A stretch of DNA of 64,000 bases from Nocardioides psychrotolerans (GTDB lineage: Bacteria > Actinomycetota > Actinomycetes > Propionibacteriales > Nocardioidaceae). The DNA lies in the NCBI RefSeq assembly GCF_900113685.1, contig NZ_FOQG01000013.1:62001-126000 (forward strand), given 5' to 3'. Under the pieces are notes generated by a model. That model saw only the letters and a list, made by a program, of their open reading frames with translations, made no database searches and had not been told where the DNA came from. The position numbers and the translations under genes were made by a program. Positions 39,900 to 50,012 of the stretch are shown here, in pieces; positions within the stretch are counted from its first letter, which is position 1, and the number at the start of each line of letters is the position of its first letter.

Positions 39900-42722
39900 T
39901 CAGCCGCCGGAGCGGGCGGTGAGGCCGGTGGGGCCACCAGCTGCGCCGTGGCACTGCTTGAACTTCTTGCCCGAGCCACAGGGACACTTGGCGTTGCGGG
40001 CGACGCCGGCGTACGCGTCGTCCTCGGCAGCAACTGCCTTGACCTCGACGTCACCGTCCTCGCTGGGTGCGGAGTAGGACAACCCCTTGGGCGGCTGCGG
40101 CCGCTCGAGGCCCTTGGCCTTGATCGCGGGTGCGGAGGCACGCTGCTTGACGGTGCCCTCGGGCTGGAGGAGGGGCTCGTAGACCTCGTCGCCCTCGTCG
40201 CCGTGGTCGTGGCCCTCGTGGTCGTCCTCGACCTGGACCTCAAGGTTGAAGAGGAAGCCGACGGCCTCCTCCTTGATGCCGTCCATCATCGCGGCGAACA
40301 TGTCGAAGCCCTCGCGCTGGTATTCGACGAGCGGGTCGCGCTGGGAGTAGGCCCGCAGGTAGATGCCCTCGCGGAGGTAGTCCATCTCGTAGAGGTGCTC
40401 TCGCCACTTGCGGTCGAGCACGGACAGCAGGACCCGACGCTCGAGCTCCCGGGTGACTTCCTCGCCCATCTCGGCCTCGCGGGCGGCGTAGGCCCCGTGC
40501 GCGTCGGCCTTGAGCGCCTCGATGAGCTGGTCACGCTCCATGTTGTGGCGCCCGCCGGCCTCGGCCTCGAGCTCCTCGATGCTCAGCCCGATCGGCCAGA
40601 ACTGGCCGAGGTCGGTCCAGAGCTGCTCGAGGTCCCACTCCTCGCCGAACTCGGCGAGCGAGCCGGTGATGTAGCCGAAGACGACGTCGTCGATGAAGGT
40701 GCTGATCTGCTCGCGCAGGTCGGCGCCCTCGAGCACCTCGCGACGCTCGCCGTAGATGACCTGACGCTGGCGGTCCATGACGTCGTCGTACTTGAGGACG
40801 TTCTTGCGGGACTCGAAGTTCTGCGACTCGACCTGGCCCTGGGCGTTGGCGATCGCGCCGGTGACCCGCTTGTTCTCGATCGGGACGTCGTCGGGGATCT
40901 TGAGCATCTGCAGGACGCGGTCGACCCACTCGGACTTGAAGAGCCGCATCAGCTCGTCCTCGAGGGAGAGGTAGAAGCGGGACTCGCCGGGGTCGCCCTG
41001 ACGGCCGGAACGACCACGCAGCTGGTTGTCGATGCGCCGCGACTCGTGACGCTCGGTGCCGACGACGTAGAGGCCGCCGAGGTCCCTCACGTCGTCGTGC
41101 TCCTTGCCGACCTGGGCCTTGATCCGCTCCAGCGTCTCGGGCCAGGCTGCGTCGTAGTCGTCGGCGGTCTCGCCGGTGGGCTGGAGACCCTTGCCGCGCA
41201 GCTCCTGGTCGGCGAGGAACTCCACCGAGCCACCGAGCATGATGTCGGTGCCTCGACCGGCCATGTTGGTCGCGACCGTGACCGAGCCCTTGTGACCGGC
41301 CATGGCGACGATCTTGGCCTCGTCGGCGTGGACCTTGGCGTTAAGGACGCTGTGCGGGATGCCGCGCTTGGTGAGCAGCGCCGAGAGGTATTCGGACTTC
41401 TCGACCGAGACCGTGCCCACGAGGATCGGCTGGCCCTGCTCGTTGCGCTCGGCGATGTCGTCGGCCACGGCGTCGTACTTGGCCTCCTCGGTGCGGTAGA
41501 CGAGGTCGGCCTGGTCGGTGCGGAGCATCGGCTTGTTGGTGGGGATCGGGACCACGCCGAGCCCGTAGGTCTTGTCGAACTCCGAGGCCTCGGTCATGGC
41601 CGTGCCGGTCATGCCGGAGAGCGTGTCGTAGAGGCGGAAGTAGTTCTGCAGGGTGACGGTGGCGAGGGTCTGGTACTCCTCGCGGACGGTCACCCCCTCC
41701 TTGGCCTCGATCGCCTGGTGCAGGCCGTCGTTGTAGCGGCGCCCCGAGAGCATGCGGCCGGTGTGCTCGTCGACGATGAGCACCTCGCCTTGCATGACGA
41801 CGTACTCCTTGTCGTTGCGGAACAGCTCCTTGGCCTTGATGGAGTTGTTGAGGAACGAGATGAGCGGGGTGTTGGCCGACTCGTAGAGGTTCTCGATGCC
41901 GAGGTGGTCCTCCACCTTGGTGATGCCGGGCTCGAGGACCGAGATCGTGCGCTTCTTCTCGTCGACCTCGTAGTCGACGTCCTTGACCATGGTCTTGGCG
42001 AGCTTGGAGAACTCGCCGTACCACTTGACCTCGTCCTGGGTCGGGCCGCTGATGATCAGCGGCGTCCGGGCCTCGTCGATGAGGATCGAGTCCACCTCGT
42101 CGACGACGGCGAAGCTGTGGCCGCGCTGGACGCACTCCTCGATGGAGCCGGCCATGTTGTCGCGCAGGTAGTCGAAGCCGAGCTCGTTGTTGGTGCCGTA
42201 GGTGATGTCGCAGCCGTAGGCCTCGCGGCGCTGGGCCGGACGCATCTCGGGCAGGATCACGCCGGTGCTCAGGCCGAGGAAGTGGTGGATGCGGCCCATC
42301 ATCTCGGACTGGAACTTCGCCAGGTAGTCGTTGACCGTGACGACGTGGACGCCCTTGCCGGAGATGGCGTTGAGGTAGGACGGCAGGGTCGCGACCAGGG
42401 TCTTGCCCTCACCGGTCTTCATCTCGGCGATGTTGCCGAGGTGCAGCGCTGCGCCGCCCATGATCTGGACGTCGTAGTGGCGCTGGCCGAGCACGCGGTG
42501 GGAGGCCTCACGCACGGTCGCGAACGCCTCGGGCATGAGGTCGCTGAGCGACTCGCCCTTCTCGTAGCGCGCCTTGAACTCGGCGGTCATCCCCCGGAGC
42601 TCGTCGTCGCTCATGGTGACGAAGTCGTCCTCGATGGCGTTGACCGCCTTGGAGATGGACTCGAGCTGCCTGAGGATCTTGCCTTCGCCGATGCGGAGAA
42701 GCTTGTCGATGATGACGGGCAC
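39900..42722 (-). CDS. secA: SecA, preprotein translocase ATPase
   Basis: A 940-residue SecA. Walker A M-K-T-G-E-G-K-T is at 101-108, the DEAD-like [13 protein letters not shown] near 209-221, and the C-terminal zinc-binding [13 protein letters not shown] near 920-932. It drives Sec-dependent export. GTG 42722 has AAGGAG upstream. A second secA is not in the window. The strong antisense open frame over it is a composition artefact. Confidence 0.98.
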   Translation of the reverse strand: MPVIIDKLLRIGEGKILRQLESISKAVNAIEDDFVTMSDDELRGMTAEFKARYEKGESLSDLMPEAFATVREASHRVLGQRHYDVQIMGGAALHLGNIAEMKTGEGKTLVATLPSYLNAISGKGVHVVTVNDYLAKFQSEMMGRIHHFLGLSTGVILPEMRPAQRREAYGCDITYGTNNELGFDYLRDNMAGSIEECVQRGHSFAVVDEVDSILIDEARTPLIISGPTQDEVKWYGEFSKLAKTMVKDVDYEVDEKKRTISVLEPGITKVEDHLGIENLYESANTPLISFLNNSIKAKELFRNDKEYVVMQGEVLIVDEHTGRMLSGRRYNDGLHQAIEAKEGVTVREEYQTLATVTLQNYFRLYDTLSGMTGTAMTEASEFDKTYGLGVVPIPTNKPMLRTDQADLVYRTEEAKYDAVADDIAERNEQGQPILVGTVSVEKSEYLSALLTKRGIPHSVLNAKVHADEAKIVAMAGHKGSVTVATNMAGRGTDIMLGGSVEFLADQELRGKGLQPTGETADDYDAAWPETLERIKAQVGKEHDDVRDLGGLYVVGTERHESRRIDNQLRGRSGRQGDPGESRFYLSLEDELMRLFKSEWVDRVLQMLKIPDDVPIENKRVTGAIANAQGQVESQNFESRKNVLKYDDVMDRQRQVIYGERREVLEGADLREQISTFIDDVVFGYITGSLAEFGEEWDLEQLWTDLGQFWPIGLSIEELEAEAGGRHNMERDQLIEALKADAHGAYAAREAEMGEEVTRELERRVLLSVLDRKWREHLYEMDYLREGIYLRAYSQRDPLVEYQREGFDMFAAMMDGIKEEAVGFLFNLEVQVEDDHEGHDHGDEGDEVYEPLLQPEGTVKQRASAPAIKAKGLERPQPPKGLSYSAPSEDGDVEVKAVAAEDDAYAGVARNAKCPCGSGKKFKQCHGAAGGPTGLTARSGG

Positions 42723-42795
42723 GACGGGATGACTCCTTGTGTTGGCCTAGCTGATGACGCCGCGGTGACGCCGTGGAGCGGCGCTCCCACTCTAC

Positions 42796-43995
42796 CTACG
42801 AACACTGAGCCAGCCGCACGGCCAGGTCCCCACGAGGCTCGACCACCACGTCGCCGAGGCCCAACCAGCCCGCCAGCTCGACCAGGGCGGCATGGAGCTC
42901 CTCGGCCGTATCGGGCGGAGCCGTCGGCTCGGCGAAGGCCCCCTTCACCAGCAACCGGCCTGTCCGGCGGTCTGCCTTGAGGTCCACACGCGCCACCACC
43001 TGGTCCCCCAGCAGGAAGGGCAGCACGTAGTAGCCGTGGACCCGCTTCTCGACCGGGGTGTAGATCTCGATGCGGTAGCGGAAGTCGAAGACCCGCTCGG
43101 CGCGCTCGCGCTCCCACACGACCGGGTCGAACGGGCTGAGCAGCGCGCGGGCGCCGATCCTGCGGGGCAGTCGGGCGTCGCGGTGGAGGAACGCAGGGCG
43201 CTTCCAGCCCTCGATCGCCACCGGCAGCAGCTCGCCGGACTCCACGAGGGTCGCGACCGCAGGACGGACCTGGTCGATGTGCATCCGGTAGTAGTCCTGG
43301 AGGCATCGCGTCGTCGCGACGCCGTGCGACCTCGCGGCGCGTCGTACGAGCTCGAGGTGCGCCTCGGCAGGCGTGGGTGTCGGCCGGGCCAGGACCTCGG
43401 CGGGGATGACCCGCTCGGGAAGGTCGTAGAGCACCTCGAACTGGCCGTTGCGGCCGGCGATCGCGAGGTCGCCGACGGTGTAGAGGTAGTCGAGGACCTG
43501 ACGACTCCTCGACCAGTTCCAGCCCCAGTGCTCCTTGCTCCGCGGCAGCCCGTCGTCGAGGTCCCGGGCCGTGGCGGCACCACCCTGGCGGATCTCGGCG
43601 ACCAGCGATGCCTCGAGCTCGGGCTCCTCCTCCAGGACCCTCCACTTGCCCCGCCGGGCTCGGTAGGTGTCCATGCGGAACTGCATGACGGGCCACAGGT
43701 CCACGGGCATGAAGGCCTGCACGTGCGCCCAGTACTCGACGACGCGGCGCGGCCGGCTCTCCGCGGCGCGGCGCAGCAGGTCGACGTCGTAGGGGCCCAT
43801 GCGGGAGTAGAGCGGCATGTAGTGCGCGCGCTGGAGCACGTTGACCGAGTCGACCTGGAGCACCCCGGTGCGCTCGAGCGTGCGGCCGAAGGTCCGCATG
43901 GTCGGCCCCGTGTGGCGCGGGTCGAGGAAGCCCTGCGCGGCCAGCGCGATGCGCCGCGCCTGCGAGCGGGAGAGCGTCTGGGCCCGAGCGGTCAC
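42796..43995 (-). CDS. YcaQ/AlkX-type DNA glycosylase (winged-helix DUF1006/HTH_42)
   Basis: A 399-residue protein of the family that unhooks DNA interstrand cross-links and removes bulky N-alkyl purines. The catalytic loop reads V-L-Q-V-D-S-V-N at 45-52, i.e. the Q-x-D form (Gln47, Asp49) seen in the E. coli YcaQ/AlkX branch, as opposed to the Q-x-Q form of the AlkZ antibiotic-resistance enzymes. The C-terminal D-L-K-A-D-R is also typical. GTG 43995 is the start. It lies between secA and a response regulator gene, 22 bp after the latter. Confidence 0.88.
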   Translation of the reverse strand: MTARAQTLSRSQARRIALAAQGFLDPRHTGPTMRTFGRTLERTGVLQVDSVNVLQRAHYMPLYSRMGPYDVDLLRRAAESRPRRVVEYWAHVQAFMPVDLWPVMQFRMDTYRARRGKWRVLEEEPELEASLVAEIRQGGAATARDLDDGLPRSKEHWGWNWSRSRQVLDYLYTVGDLAIAGRNGQFEVLYDLPERVIPAEVLARPTPTPAEAHLELVRRAARSHGVATTRCLQDYYRMHIDQVRPAVATLVESGELLPVAIEGWKRPAFLHRDARLPRRIGARALLSPFDPVVWERERAERVFDFRYRIEIYTPVEKRVHGYYVLPFLLGDQVVARVDLKADRRTGRLLVKGAFAEPTAPPDTAEELHAALVELAGWLGLGDVVVEPRGDLAVRLAQCS

Positions 43996-44017
43996 GGTCC
44001 TGGTCCGACCACGGGGA

Positions 44018-44686
44018 CTACGGGAGCTCGAGGAGCTTCTCGCGCACGGCGTACATGACGGCCTCCATGCGCGAGTGCAGCTGCAGCTTCTCCAGGATGT
44101 TGCGCACGTGGTTCTTGACGGTGTTCTCGCTGATGTAGAGGTTCTTGGCGATGTCGCGGTTGTTGAGGCCCTTGGCGACGTTGCTGAGGACCTCGAGCTC
44201 GCGGTCGGTCAGCCGCAGGCCGGGGACGTTCTCGCGCTCGGGGCGCGACATCTGCTTGAACTCGTCGATCAGCTTGACCGCCATCGACGGGCTGATCAGC
44301 GACTGCCCGTCGGCAACCACGCGCACGGCCTGGGCCACCTCGTCGATCGAGGAGTCCTTGAGGAGGTAACCCGACGCACCGCTCTTGACGGCCTCGTAGA
44401 GGTCGGCCTCCTCGTCGGAGACGGTGAGCATGATGATCTTGGCCGACGGAACGGCCTCCTTGATGGCCACGCAGGCCTCGATGCCCGAGCGCTTGGGCAT
44501 CCGGATGTCGAGGAGCACCACGTCGGGTGCAGTGGTCTCCGCGAGGGTCGTGCCCTCGAAGCCGTCGCCGGCCTCGCCGACGACCTCGATGCCAGGGTCG
44601 ACACCCAGGAGCATGGTCAGCCCACGCCGGAAGAGCTCCTGGTCGTCGACCACGAGCACCCGGATGGGTTCACCCTTCTCAGCCAC
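44018..44686 (-). CDS. NarL/LuxR-type response regulator (orphan)
   Basis: A 222-residue regulator. The receiver domain has Asp14-Asp15, phospho-acceptor Asp60 in L-L-D-I-R-M-P and a conserved Lys near 109. The LuxR-type helix-turn-helix (about 155-215) contains L-T-D-R-E-L-E-V-L and N-T-V-K-N-H-V. No histidine kinase gene is adjacent. GTG 44686 is chosen at the receiver start; a longer frame from 44755 would run through the hpf terminator hairpin. It follows hpf on the same strand. Confidence 0.93.
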   Translation of the reverse strand: MAEKGEPIRVLVVDDQELFRRGLTMLLGVDPGIEVVGEAGDGFEGTTLAETTAPDVVLLDIRMPKRSGIEACVAIKEAVPSAKIIMLTVSDEEADLYEAVKSGASGYLLKDSSIDEVAQAVRVVADGQSLISPSMAVKLIDEFKQMSRPERENVPGLRLTDRELEVLSNVAKGLNNRDIAKNLYISENTVKNHVRNILEKLQLHSRMEAVMYAVREKLLELP

Positions 44687-44727
44687 GGACGAATCATGGC
44701 ACGTCCGGGGGGTGCCCCGTGACCGAA

Positions 44728-44757
44728 CCATGGGTTGAACTGACCACCAACCCATGG
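44728..44757. terminator. 10-bp hairpin between hpf and the response regulator gene
   Basis: ccatgggttg (44728-44737) and caacccatgg (44748-44757) pair around a 10-nt loop. It is 15 bp after the hpf stop and 41 bp before the regulator start, so it is either a terminator/attenuator for hpf or a palindromic operator. Confidence 0.6.
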
Positions 44758-44771
44758 CCCGATCGGGTCGG

Positions 44772-45395
44772 TCAGCTCCCGAGGTCGAGGGAGATGACGC
44801 CGTAGTCGTAACCGCGGCGGCGGTAGACGACCGCGGGCCGCTCGCTCTCCTTGTCGACGTAGAGATAGAAGTCGTGGCCGACCAGCTCCATCTCGTAGAG
44901 GGCCTGGTCGAGCGTCATCGGGGCGGCAGGGTGGGTCTTCTCGCGCACCACCAACGGTCCGTCACCGGTGACCGTGATCGGTCCGACCTGGTGCTCGGTG
45001 ATCCCGTCGTCCTCGCCGGCCTGCGGGCTGGCGTCGATGACCTCCATCCCGGCCAGGGCCTGGCCGACGGAGGCCGGCGCGTGGCGCCCACGGTGCACGC
45101 GCCGACGATCGGCCGCCTTGCGCATCTGGGAGGCCATCTTGTCGAGCGCCAGGTCGAGGGCGCCCATCTTGTCGTCGGCGGCGGCCTCGGCCCGGATGAC
45201 CGGGCCCTTGGAGAACGCCGTCAGCTCCACCCGGACGGCCCGGTCGTGCTGGCGCGGGTTGGGCTCGGAGTCCACCTCGACGTGGACGCGGATGATGCGG
45301 TGGTCGTGCTTCTCGAGCTTGCTCAGCTTCTCTTCTGCGTGCCCTCGGAACGAGTCCGACAGCTCGCAATGACGCCCTGTGACCACAACTTCCAT
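44772..45395 (-). CDS. hpf: Long-form hibernation promoting factor
   Basis: A 207-residue ribosome hibernation factor. The N-terminal S30AE domain (about 1-105) begins M-E-V-V-V-T-G-R-H, and the C-terminal dimerisation domain (about 150-205) contains M-E-L-V-G-H-D-F-Y-L-Y-V-D and V-Y-R-R-R-G-Y-D-Y-G-V-I. It forms 100S ribosome dimers in stationary phase. AGGAGG lies 6 nt before ATG 45395, one of the strongest ribosome sites in the window. A 385-bp untranslated region precedes it. Confidence 0.96.
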   Translation of the reverse strand: MEVVVTGRHCELSDSFRGHAEEKLSKLEKHDHRIIRVHVEVDSEPNPRQHDRAVRVELTAFSKGPVIRAEAAADDKMGALDLALDKMASQMRKAADRRRVHRGRHAPASVGQALAGMEVIDASPQAGEDDGITEHQVGPITVTGDGPLVVREKTHPAAPMTLDQALYEMELVGHDFYLYVDKESERPAVVYRRRGYDYGVISLDLGS

Positions 45396-45780
45396 GTTGA
45401 ACCTCCTGTTGAGCAGTTGGCTATCCAGTTGCCTGGCATGAAGTCCGCCCGGCCGACCTGGTCTTCGACCCCACAACCGCCTGCTGAAGCTCTCGCAGCT
45501 CATCTGCCATCTCTGGCGCCACTACTGACCTTCTCCCGCCGACACCCGTATCTGACGGGTGGGGCGAGGCAGGACTTACCTCTAAGCCGCACCGTGATCG
45601 GCGTCCCCCGCATGCGGAGGAGCACGCGGGCCGCAGCCCGTCGGGCCGGGGCCTGTCGGGCCGGAGCCCTTCGTGCATCGCCTTACGTGGACCGTTTCGC
45701 CTGCGACTGGCATCGGCTAGCCGCTCCGGCACAGCCGGAACGGGGCAACCACGGACCCGGACGGACTCCATACAGAGACG
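45396..45780. other. 385-bp intergenic region upstream of hpf
   Basis: No convincing gene. It holds the hpf ribosome site, a 7-bp hairpin (45543-45549 with 45555-45561) and a 15-bp-period direct repeat of gtcgggccgg around 45640-45665. The length suggests a regulated promoter or long leader for hpf. The only frame through it on the minus strand is Arg/Pro-rich and not convincing. Confidence 0.7.
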
Positions 45781-46542
45781 TTAGTGGGTGCTCGTGGATG
45801 GCGGTAGCCGTACACCTGAACTTTCACTGTGCGTCTGGTCCCCGCCGCTGGCGAGACGCTTGCGGGTGGCGGTCGCGACGGCGATCGCCCGCACCTCGAG
45901 GCCGACCGCCTCCAGCGCCCGCTGCGCCTCTCGGGCCGTCGCTCCGGTGGTGAGGACGTCGTCGCACACGACCACCCGCGCCCGGGATCGTCGTACGGCG
46001 AGGGCCCGGAGGGCCGCGGTGGGACAGGTCATGGACCCGTGGAGGTTGGCCGACCGTCCCACCGCGTCGAGGCCCGCCTGGTCGAGCACCCCGGGGCGCA
46101 GCCGGAGCAGCCTCCCGGCGACCACGTCGGCGCCCCCGGCCGCGAGGGTGCTCGCGGCCAGCCGCGTGATCGTGTACGTCGGGTCGTGGCCGCGCTGCCG
46201 CACCGACGAGGCCCGCGACGGCACGGGCACCAGCACCACAGCGCCCTCGACCTCGGCGACCGCGGCGGCGACCGAGGCAGCCAGGAGCGAGGCCAGCGGT
46301 CGGGCCAGCGCCAGCATCCGCCGCTCCTTCAACCCGAGCACCATCGCCCGCGCGACGCCGTCGTAATCGGTCGGGGCGAAGGGCGTGACCAGCCCGGGCG
46401 GGCTCGGGGTGGGCCAACGGGGCCGAGCCGTGGTGGGCAGGTCGAGGCGGCACGAGGGGCACAGCAGCCGCCCCGGCCGGTCGCAGCCCACGCAGCTCCC
46501 ACCAAGCACCAGGTCGTCGAGCGCGTCGCGGAAGGCCCCCAT
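45781..46542 (-). CDS. ComF-family phosphoribosyltransferase-like protein
   Basis: A 253-residue protein with an N-terminal zinc ribbon (Cys17, Cys20, Cys28, Cys31) and a type I phosphoribosyltransferase fold whose PRPP loop is V-V-V-C-D-D-V-L-T-T-G-A-T near 201-213. ComF proteins belong to DNA-uptake or DNA-repair contexts in other bacteria; M. tuberculosis Rv3242c is the positional equivalent. It ends with TAA, unusual here. It is followed by the long hpf upstream region. Confidence 0.93.
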   Translation of the reverse strand: MGAFRDALDDLVLGGSCVGCDRPGRLLCPSCRLDLPTTARPRWPTPSPPGLVTPFAPTDYDGVARAMVLGLKERRMLALARPLASLLAASVAAAVAEVEGAVVLVPVPSRASSVRQRGHDPTYTITRLAASTLAAGGADVVAGRLLRLRPGVLDQAGLDAVGRSANLHGSMTCPTAALRALAVRRSRARVVVCDDVLTTGATAREAQRALEAVGLEVRAIAVATATRKRLASGGDQTHSESSGVRLPPSTSTH

Positions 46543-46603
46543 GGTTGGCCATCGGACCAGTCCGACCTGCGCGGGGCAACCGGTGGACCGACGGGCTGTG
46601 GGG

Positions 46604-48376
46604 TCAGCCGACGTAGTCGAGCGAGTCGACCCGGTCGCCGAGCCCGAGGACGCGGCCCGTCGACAGGTCCACGAGGCTGTCGCGCGTCACGGCGTACTGA
46701 CGCCCGCCCTCCAGCGGCGTGCCTGCGAGCGCCACCACCCGGGCGTTGACCGTCGTGGACAGCGCCTCGGTTCCGGCCGGTGCGCCGTCGACGGCGACCG
46801 TCCGGACCTCGAAGAGCTCACCGGGCACGACCTGGCTCAGCAGCGCCACCTCGGTGGCGGAGGTCCAGCCGATGTCGGTGACGCGCAGCGGCTCGGCCTC
46901 GGCGAAGGTGAGGGTGCGCGTCTCGACCACGCGGCGCACCCGCCCCTGGAAGTCGACCTGGATCCGGCCGACCTGGAGCCGGTCCACGCCGCGGGTGCGC
47001 ACGACGGCCACGAAGCGGGTCGCGTCGCGCGAGACGATGAACGAGCGGACGTCCTCGCCGGTGACGCCGGGCACGACCAGCGGCCGCAGGGCGCCGCCCT
47101 CCCGGAAGATGACGCGCGCACCCTCGGTGGCGCGGTCGACCAGCCACAAGCGGTCGGTGAAGTCCCACGACGGCGGCAGCAGGTCGGTGGCTCCGGAGAC
47201 GACCTGCTCGACGGTGTCCTCCCCGACCTCGCCGGCGACCTCGCGCACGGGGGCGAGCAGGATCGAGGTGCCGTCGGCCGAGACCCCCGCCGCCGAGGTG
47301 GCCGGGAGGTTCACCGAGACCGAGCGCAGACCGAAGTCCTCCAGCCCGAGGGGACCGTCGGCCGGGGAGAGCGCGTCGGGCTCCCCGGAGACCAGCAGCC
47401 CGTCCCGGAGCCCGTAGAGCAGGCGGCTGGACTGGTAGCCCGTGGGGTCGTAGTCGGGCGCGTCGTCCACGCCGTACTCGCTCACGCCGCCGGGCAGGCG
47501 CACCTGCTCGCCGCCGATCGCCAGGCGGACTGCCCGGATCGACGGCTCCTGCCGCAGGGTCCAGGTCAGCTGCGCCAGGATCTTCTCCACGACCTCGGGG
47601 TTCTGCGCCCCGGCCTCGCCGACGAGCGAGATCTCCGCGACGCCCTCGTCGGAGACCGGGACCGAGAGCCCCACGCTGAGGCCGGACGGCAGGAAGCTGC
47701 GGGCGATGCCCGTGAGGTCCTCCCCCGGCCCGGCGAGCAGCCCGTCGATCAGCGTCGTCGCGAGCTGTTCACCGCGCGGCACGAACACCGGCTCCGGCAC
47801 GAGGATCTGCGCCGTGCGGTCGAAGAAGTAGAGCGACACCTGACGGAACCGCTGAGCGAACCACGACGCCGGGACGATGAGGGCGTCAGGGGCCTCGCGG
47901 ATGCGGTACTCGCCGTCCTCGATCACCATCTGGAACGTGAGCTCGCGCTCGCCCTCAGGCAGCGGGCCCTCCCAGCCACCCCGGGCGTCGAGCGTCTCGG
48001 GATCCCTGAGCGTCACCGACACCCCCGTCCCGCTGGCGCTGGGCGTGGTCACGTCGGCGTAGGTGATCGTCGCCTCGTCGGGGTTCCAGGAGGTCTGCGC
48101 CTCCTGGGCGAGGAACTGGCGCGCGACGTTGGTCTGCACGGGGTAGGCGGTCATCGCCGCCAGGAAGCCGTCGACGATCCCGAGCGCGGAGTCGCCCTGC
48201 TGCGGGGGTACGGCGTCGATGGCGGCCGCCTCCGGCTCGTCGAGGACCTGCGACGGGGCCGTCTCGACGACCGGCCCCGACTCGGGCAGGCTGACGCAGC
48301 CGGCCGCGAGCAGGCAGCCCAGCAGGGCCAGGACGACGCCCGTCGTGGGACGGCGTGCGGCGCGGATGGTCGTCAT
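46604..48376 (-). CDS. lpqB: LpqB, lipoprotein of the MtrAB system
   Basis: A 590-residue lipoprotein with lipobox L-A-A-G-C (Cys27), a GerMN-type domain (about 200-320) and a C-terminal beta-propeller-like region. In actinobacteria LpqB interacts with the MtrB sensor and affects MtrA phosphorylation and cell-wall processes. Its ATG overlaps the mtrB stop (ATGA). The gene order mtrA-mtrB-lpqB-comF-hpf-secA is conserved with M. tuberculosis Rv3246c-Rv3240c. Confidence 0.95.
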   Translation of the reverse strand: MTTIRAARRPTTGVVLALLGCLLAAGCVSLPESGPVVETAPSQVLDEPEAAAIDAVPPQQGDSALGIVDGFLAAMTAYPVQTNVARQFLAQEAQTSWNPDEATITYADVTTPSASGTGVSVTLRDPETLDARGGWEGPLPEGERELTFQMVIEDGEYRIREAPDALIVPASWFAQRFRQVSLYFFDRTAQILVPEPVFVPRGEQLATTLIDGLLAGPGEDLTGIARSFLPSGLSVGLSVPVSDEGVAEISLVGEAGAQNPEVVEKILAQLTWTLRQEPSIRAVRLAIGGEQVRLPGGVSEYGVDDAPDYDPTGYQSSRLLYGLRDGLLVSGEPDALSPADGPLGLEDFGLRSVSVNLPATSAAGVSADGTSILLAPVREVAGEVGEDTVEQVVSGATDLLPPSWDFTDRLWLVDRATEGARVIFREGGALRPLVVPGVTGEDVRSFIVSRDATRFVAVVRTRGVDRLQVGRIQVDFQGRVRRVVETRTLTFAEAEPLRVTDIGWTSATEVALLSQVVPGELFEVRTVAVDGAPAGTEALSTTVNARVVALAGTPLEGGRQYAVTRDSLVDLSTGRVLGLGDRVDSLDYVG

Positions 48377-49995
48377 CGGGTCTTCTCGGGGACGGGGTCG
48401 TCGGCGTCGACCGGCACGAGTGGCAGCGGGCTGTGACGCAGCGGGTCACCGGCGCGGCGCGGCAGGGTCAGGCGGAACTGGGCGCCCTGGCCCGGGCGCC
48501 CCCAGGCCTGGAGCCAGCCGCCGTGCAGGTGGGTGTCCTCGAGGGCGATCGAGAGCCCGAGACCGGTGCCCCCACTGGTGCGGGCCCGGGCCGGGTCGGC
48601 GCGCCAGAAACGGTTGAACACCATCGCGGACTCCCCCGGCGCCAGGCCGACGCCGTAGTCGCGCACGGCGATCGCCGCGGCGTGGTCGTCGCTGCCGAGG
48701 AGCACCTTGATCTCCTCGCCGAGGCCGGTGTCGGCGTGGTCGATCGCGTTGGTGATGAGGTTGCGGATGATCCGCTCGACCCGTCGTACGTCGGCCTCGG
48801 CCAGGCAGGGATGGCCGGGCGACTCCACGACGACCCGGACGCCGCGCTGGTCGGCCAGCGCCCGGGTGGCGTCGACGACCCGGTGGGCCACGTCGACGAG
48901 GTTGACGTCGTCGGCCTCCAGCACCGCCGCTCCGGCGTCGAAGCGGCTGATCTCGAGCAGGTCGGCGAGGAGCACCTCGAAGCGGTCCAGCTCGACCTGG
49001 AGCAGCTCGGCCGCGCGCGCCGTCACCGGGTCGAACGACGCCCTCGCGTCATGCAGGACGTCGCCGGCCATCCGGACCGTGGTCAGCGGGGTGCGCAGCT
49101 CGTGGGACACGTCGGAGACGAAGCGACGCTGGACGCGGCTGAGCTCCTCGAGCTGCCGGATCTGACGCTGGAGGTTGCTCGCCATCTGGTTGAACGAGGT
49201 CGCCAGCCGGGCCAGGTCGTCCTCACCGGTCACCCGCAGCCGCTCCTGGAGCCGCCCGGACGCGAGCCGCTCCGCGACCTGGCGGGCCATGCGGATGGGG
49301 GTGACGACCTGGCGCGCGACCAGCCAGGTGATGCCGGCGACCAGGATCAGCAGCGCTGCCGCCGCGGTGAACAGGGCCCGGGTGACGAGCCCGAGCGTCT
49401 CCTGCTCCTCGTCGAGCGGGAAGAGGAAGTAGAAGGTGTAGGTGTTGCCGTCGGACGGCAGGATGATCTGGCTGCCCACCACGATGCCGGGCTCCGCGAC
49501 GACGTCCCCGGCGTCGGTCCGGGTCCGGATGGTCGTGTAGGTCCAGGCCGTGGGGGCCACCTGGTCGAAGTGCTGCTGCAAGGTCTCGGGCACGCTGACC
49601 AGGTCGAGGTCCGTGGTGTACTCCGGCCCGCCGTCCGAGAGCCGGGCCCCCTCCCGCGCCGGGACCCCGAGCACGACGCTGAAGCCACGGGTGTCACCGC
49701 GCGCGATGATCTGGTCGGCCAGCTCCCGCTGCTGCCGACTCGCGTTGACCTCGGTGCCGGAGGCAGCCTCGAGGCGGTTGCGCGCCTCCTCGGTGCTGGC
49801 CTCGGCCTCGGCGAGCACCGCGTCCACCCGGTGCTCGAGCAGTCCGTCCTTGGTGGAGCTCAGGAGGAACCAGCCGACACCGCTGATCACGGCAGCCGAC
49901 AGCAGGAGCGTGCTGGCCACCACGCGGGCCTGGATGGATCGCCGCCAGAAGGTCAGGGCTCGTCGCAGGCCGGGGGGGACGCCTAGGCGGGCCAT
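48373..49995 (-). CDS. mtrB: MtrB, sensor histidine kinase
   Basis: A 540-residue kinase. Membrane helices at about 24-46 and 206-228 enclose an extracytoplasmic sensor domain. A HAMP linker follows (about 229-283), then the HisKA box with phospho-acceptor His298 in S-H-E-L-R-T-P and an ATPase domain with N-L-I-T-N-A, D-Y-G-V-G and G-G-T-G-L-G-L. It controls MtrA and thereby division and wall-hydrolase genes. ATG 49995 lies 17 bp after the mtrA stop; a longer upstream frame is not needed. Confidence 0.96.
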   Translation of the reverse strand: MARLGVPPGLRRALTFWRRSIQARVVASTLLLSAAVISGVGWFLLSSTKDGLLEHRVDAVLAEAEASTEEARNRLEAASGTEVNASRQQRELADQIIARGDTRGFSVVLGVPAREGARLSDGGPEYTTDLDLVSVPETLQQHFDQVAPTAWTYTTIRTRTDAGDVVAEPGIVVGSQIILPSDGNTYTFYFLFPLDEEQETLGLVTRALFTAAAALLILVAGITWLVARQVVTPIRMARQVAERLASGRLQERLRVTGEDDLARLATSFNQMASNLQRQIRQLEELSRVQRRFVSDVSHELRTPLTTVRMAGDVLHDARASFDPVTARAAELLQVELDRFEVLLADLLEISRFDAGAAVLEADDVNLVDVAHRVVDATRALADQRGVRVVVESPGHPCLAEADVRRVERIIRNLITNAIDHADTGLGEEIKVLLGSDDHAAAIAVRDYGVGLAPGESAMVFNRFWRADPARARTSGGTGLGLSIALEDTHLHGGWLQAWGRPGQGAQFRLTLPRRAGDPLRHSPLPLVPVDADDPVPEKTR

Positions 49996-50012
49996 GGTCT
50001 CGCCGACGACAC

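Noticed and set aside
39948-42980. 1010-codon open frame antisense to secA
   Set aside because: It mirrors SecA codons exactly, is Leu/Val/Asp-rich without domains, and arises because stop codons are rare on the opposite strand at high GC. The same holds for the 934-codon frame opposite the glycosyltransferase and the 808-codon frame at 652-3078.
44687-44755. Extended N-terminus of the response regulator from 44755
   Set aside because: It would translate through the hpf hairpin and add 23 residues before a normal receiver-domain start at GTG 44686.
45421-45771. 116-codon gene upstream of hpf
   Set aside because: Composition is Arg/Pro/Gly-rich, there is no ribosome site and no recognisable domain; it looks like leader or promoter DNA.
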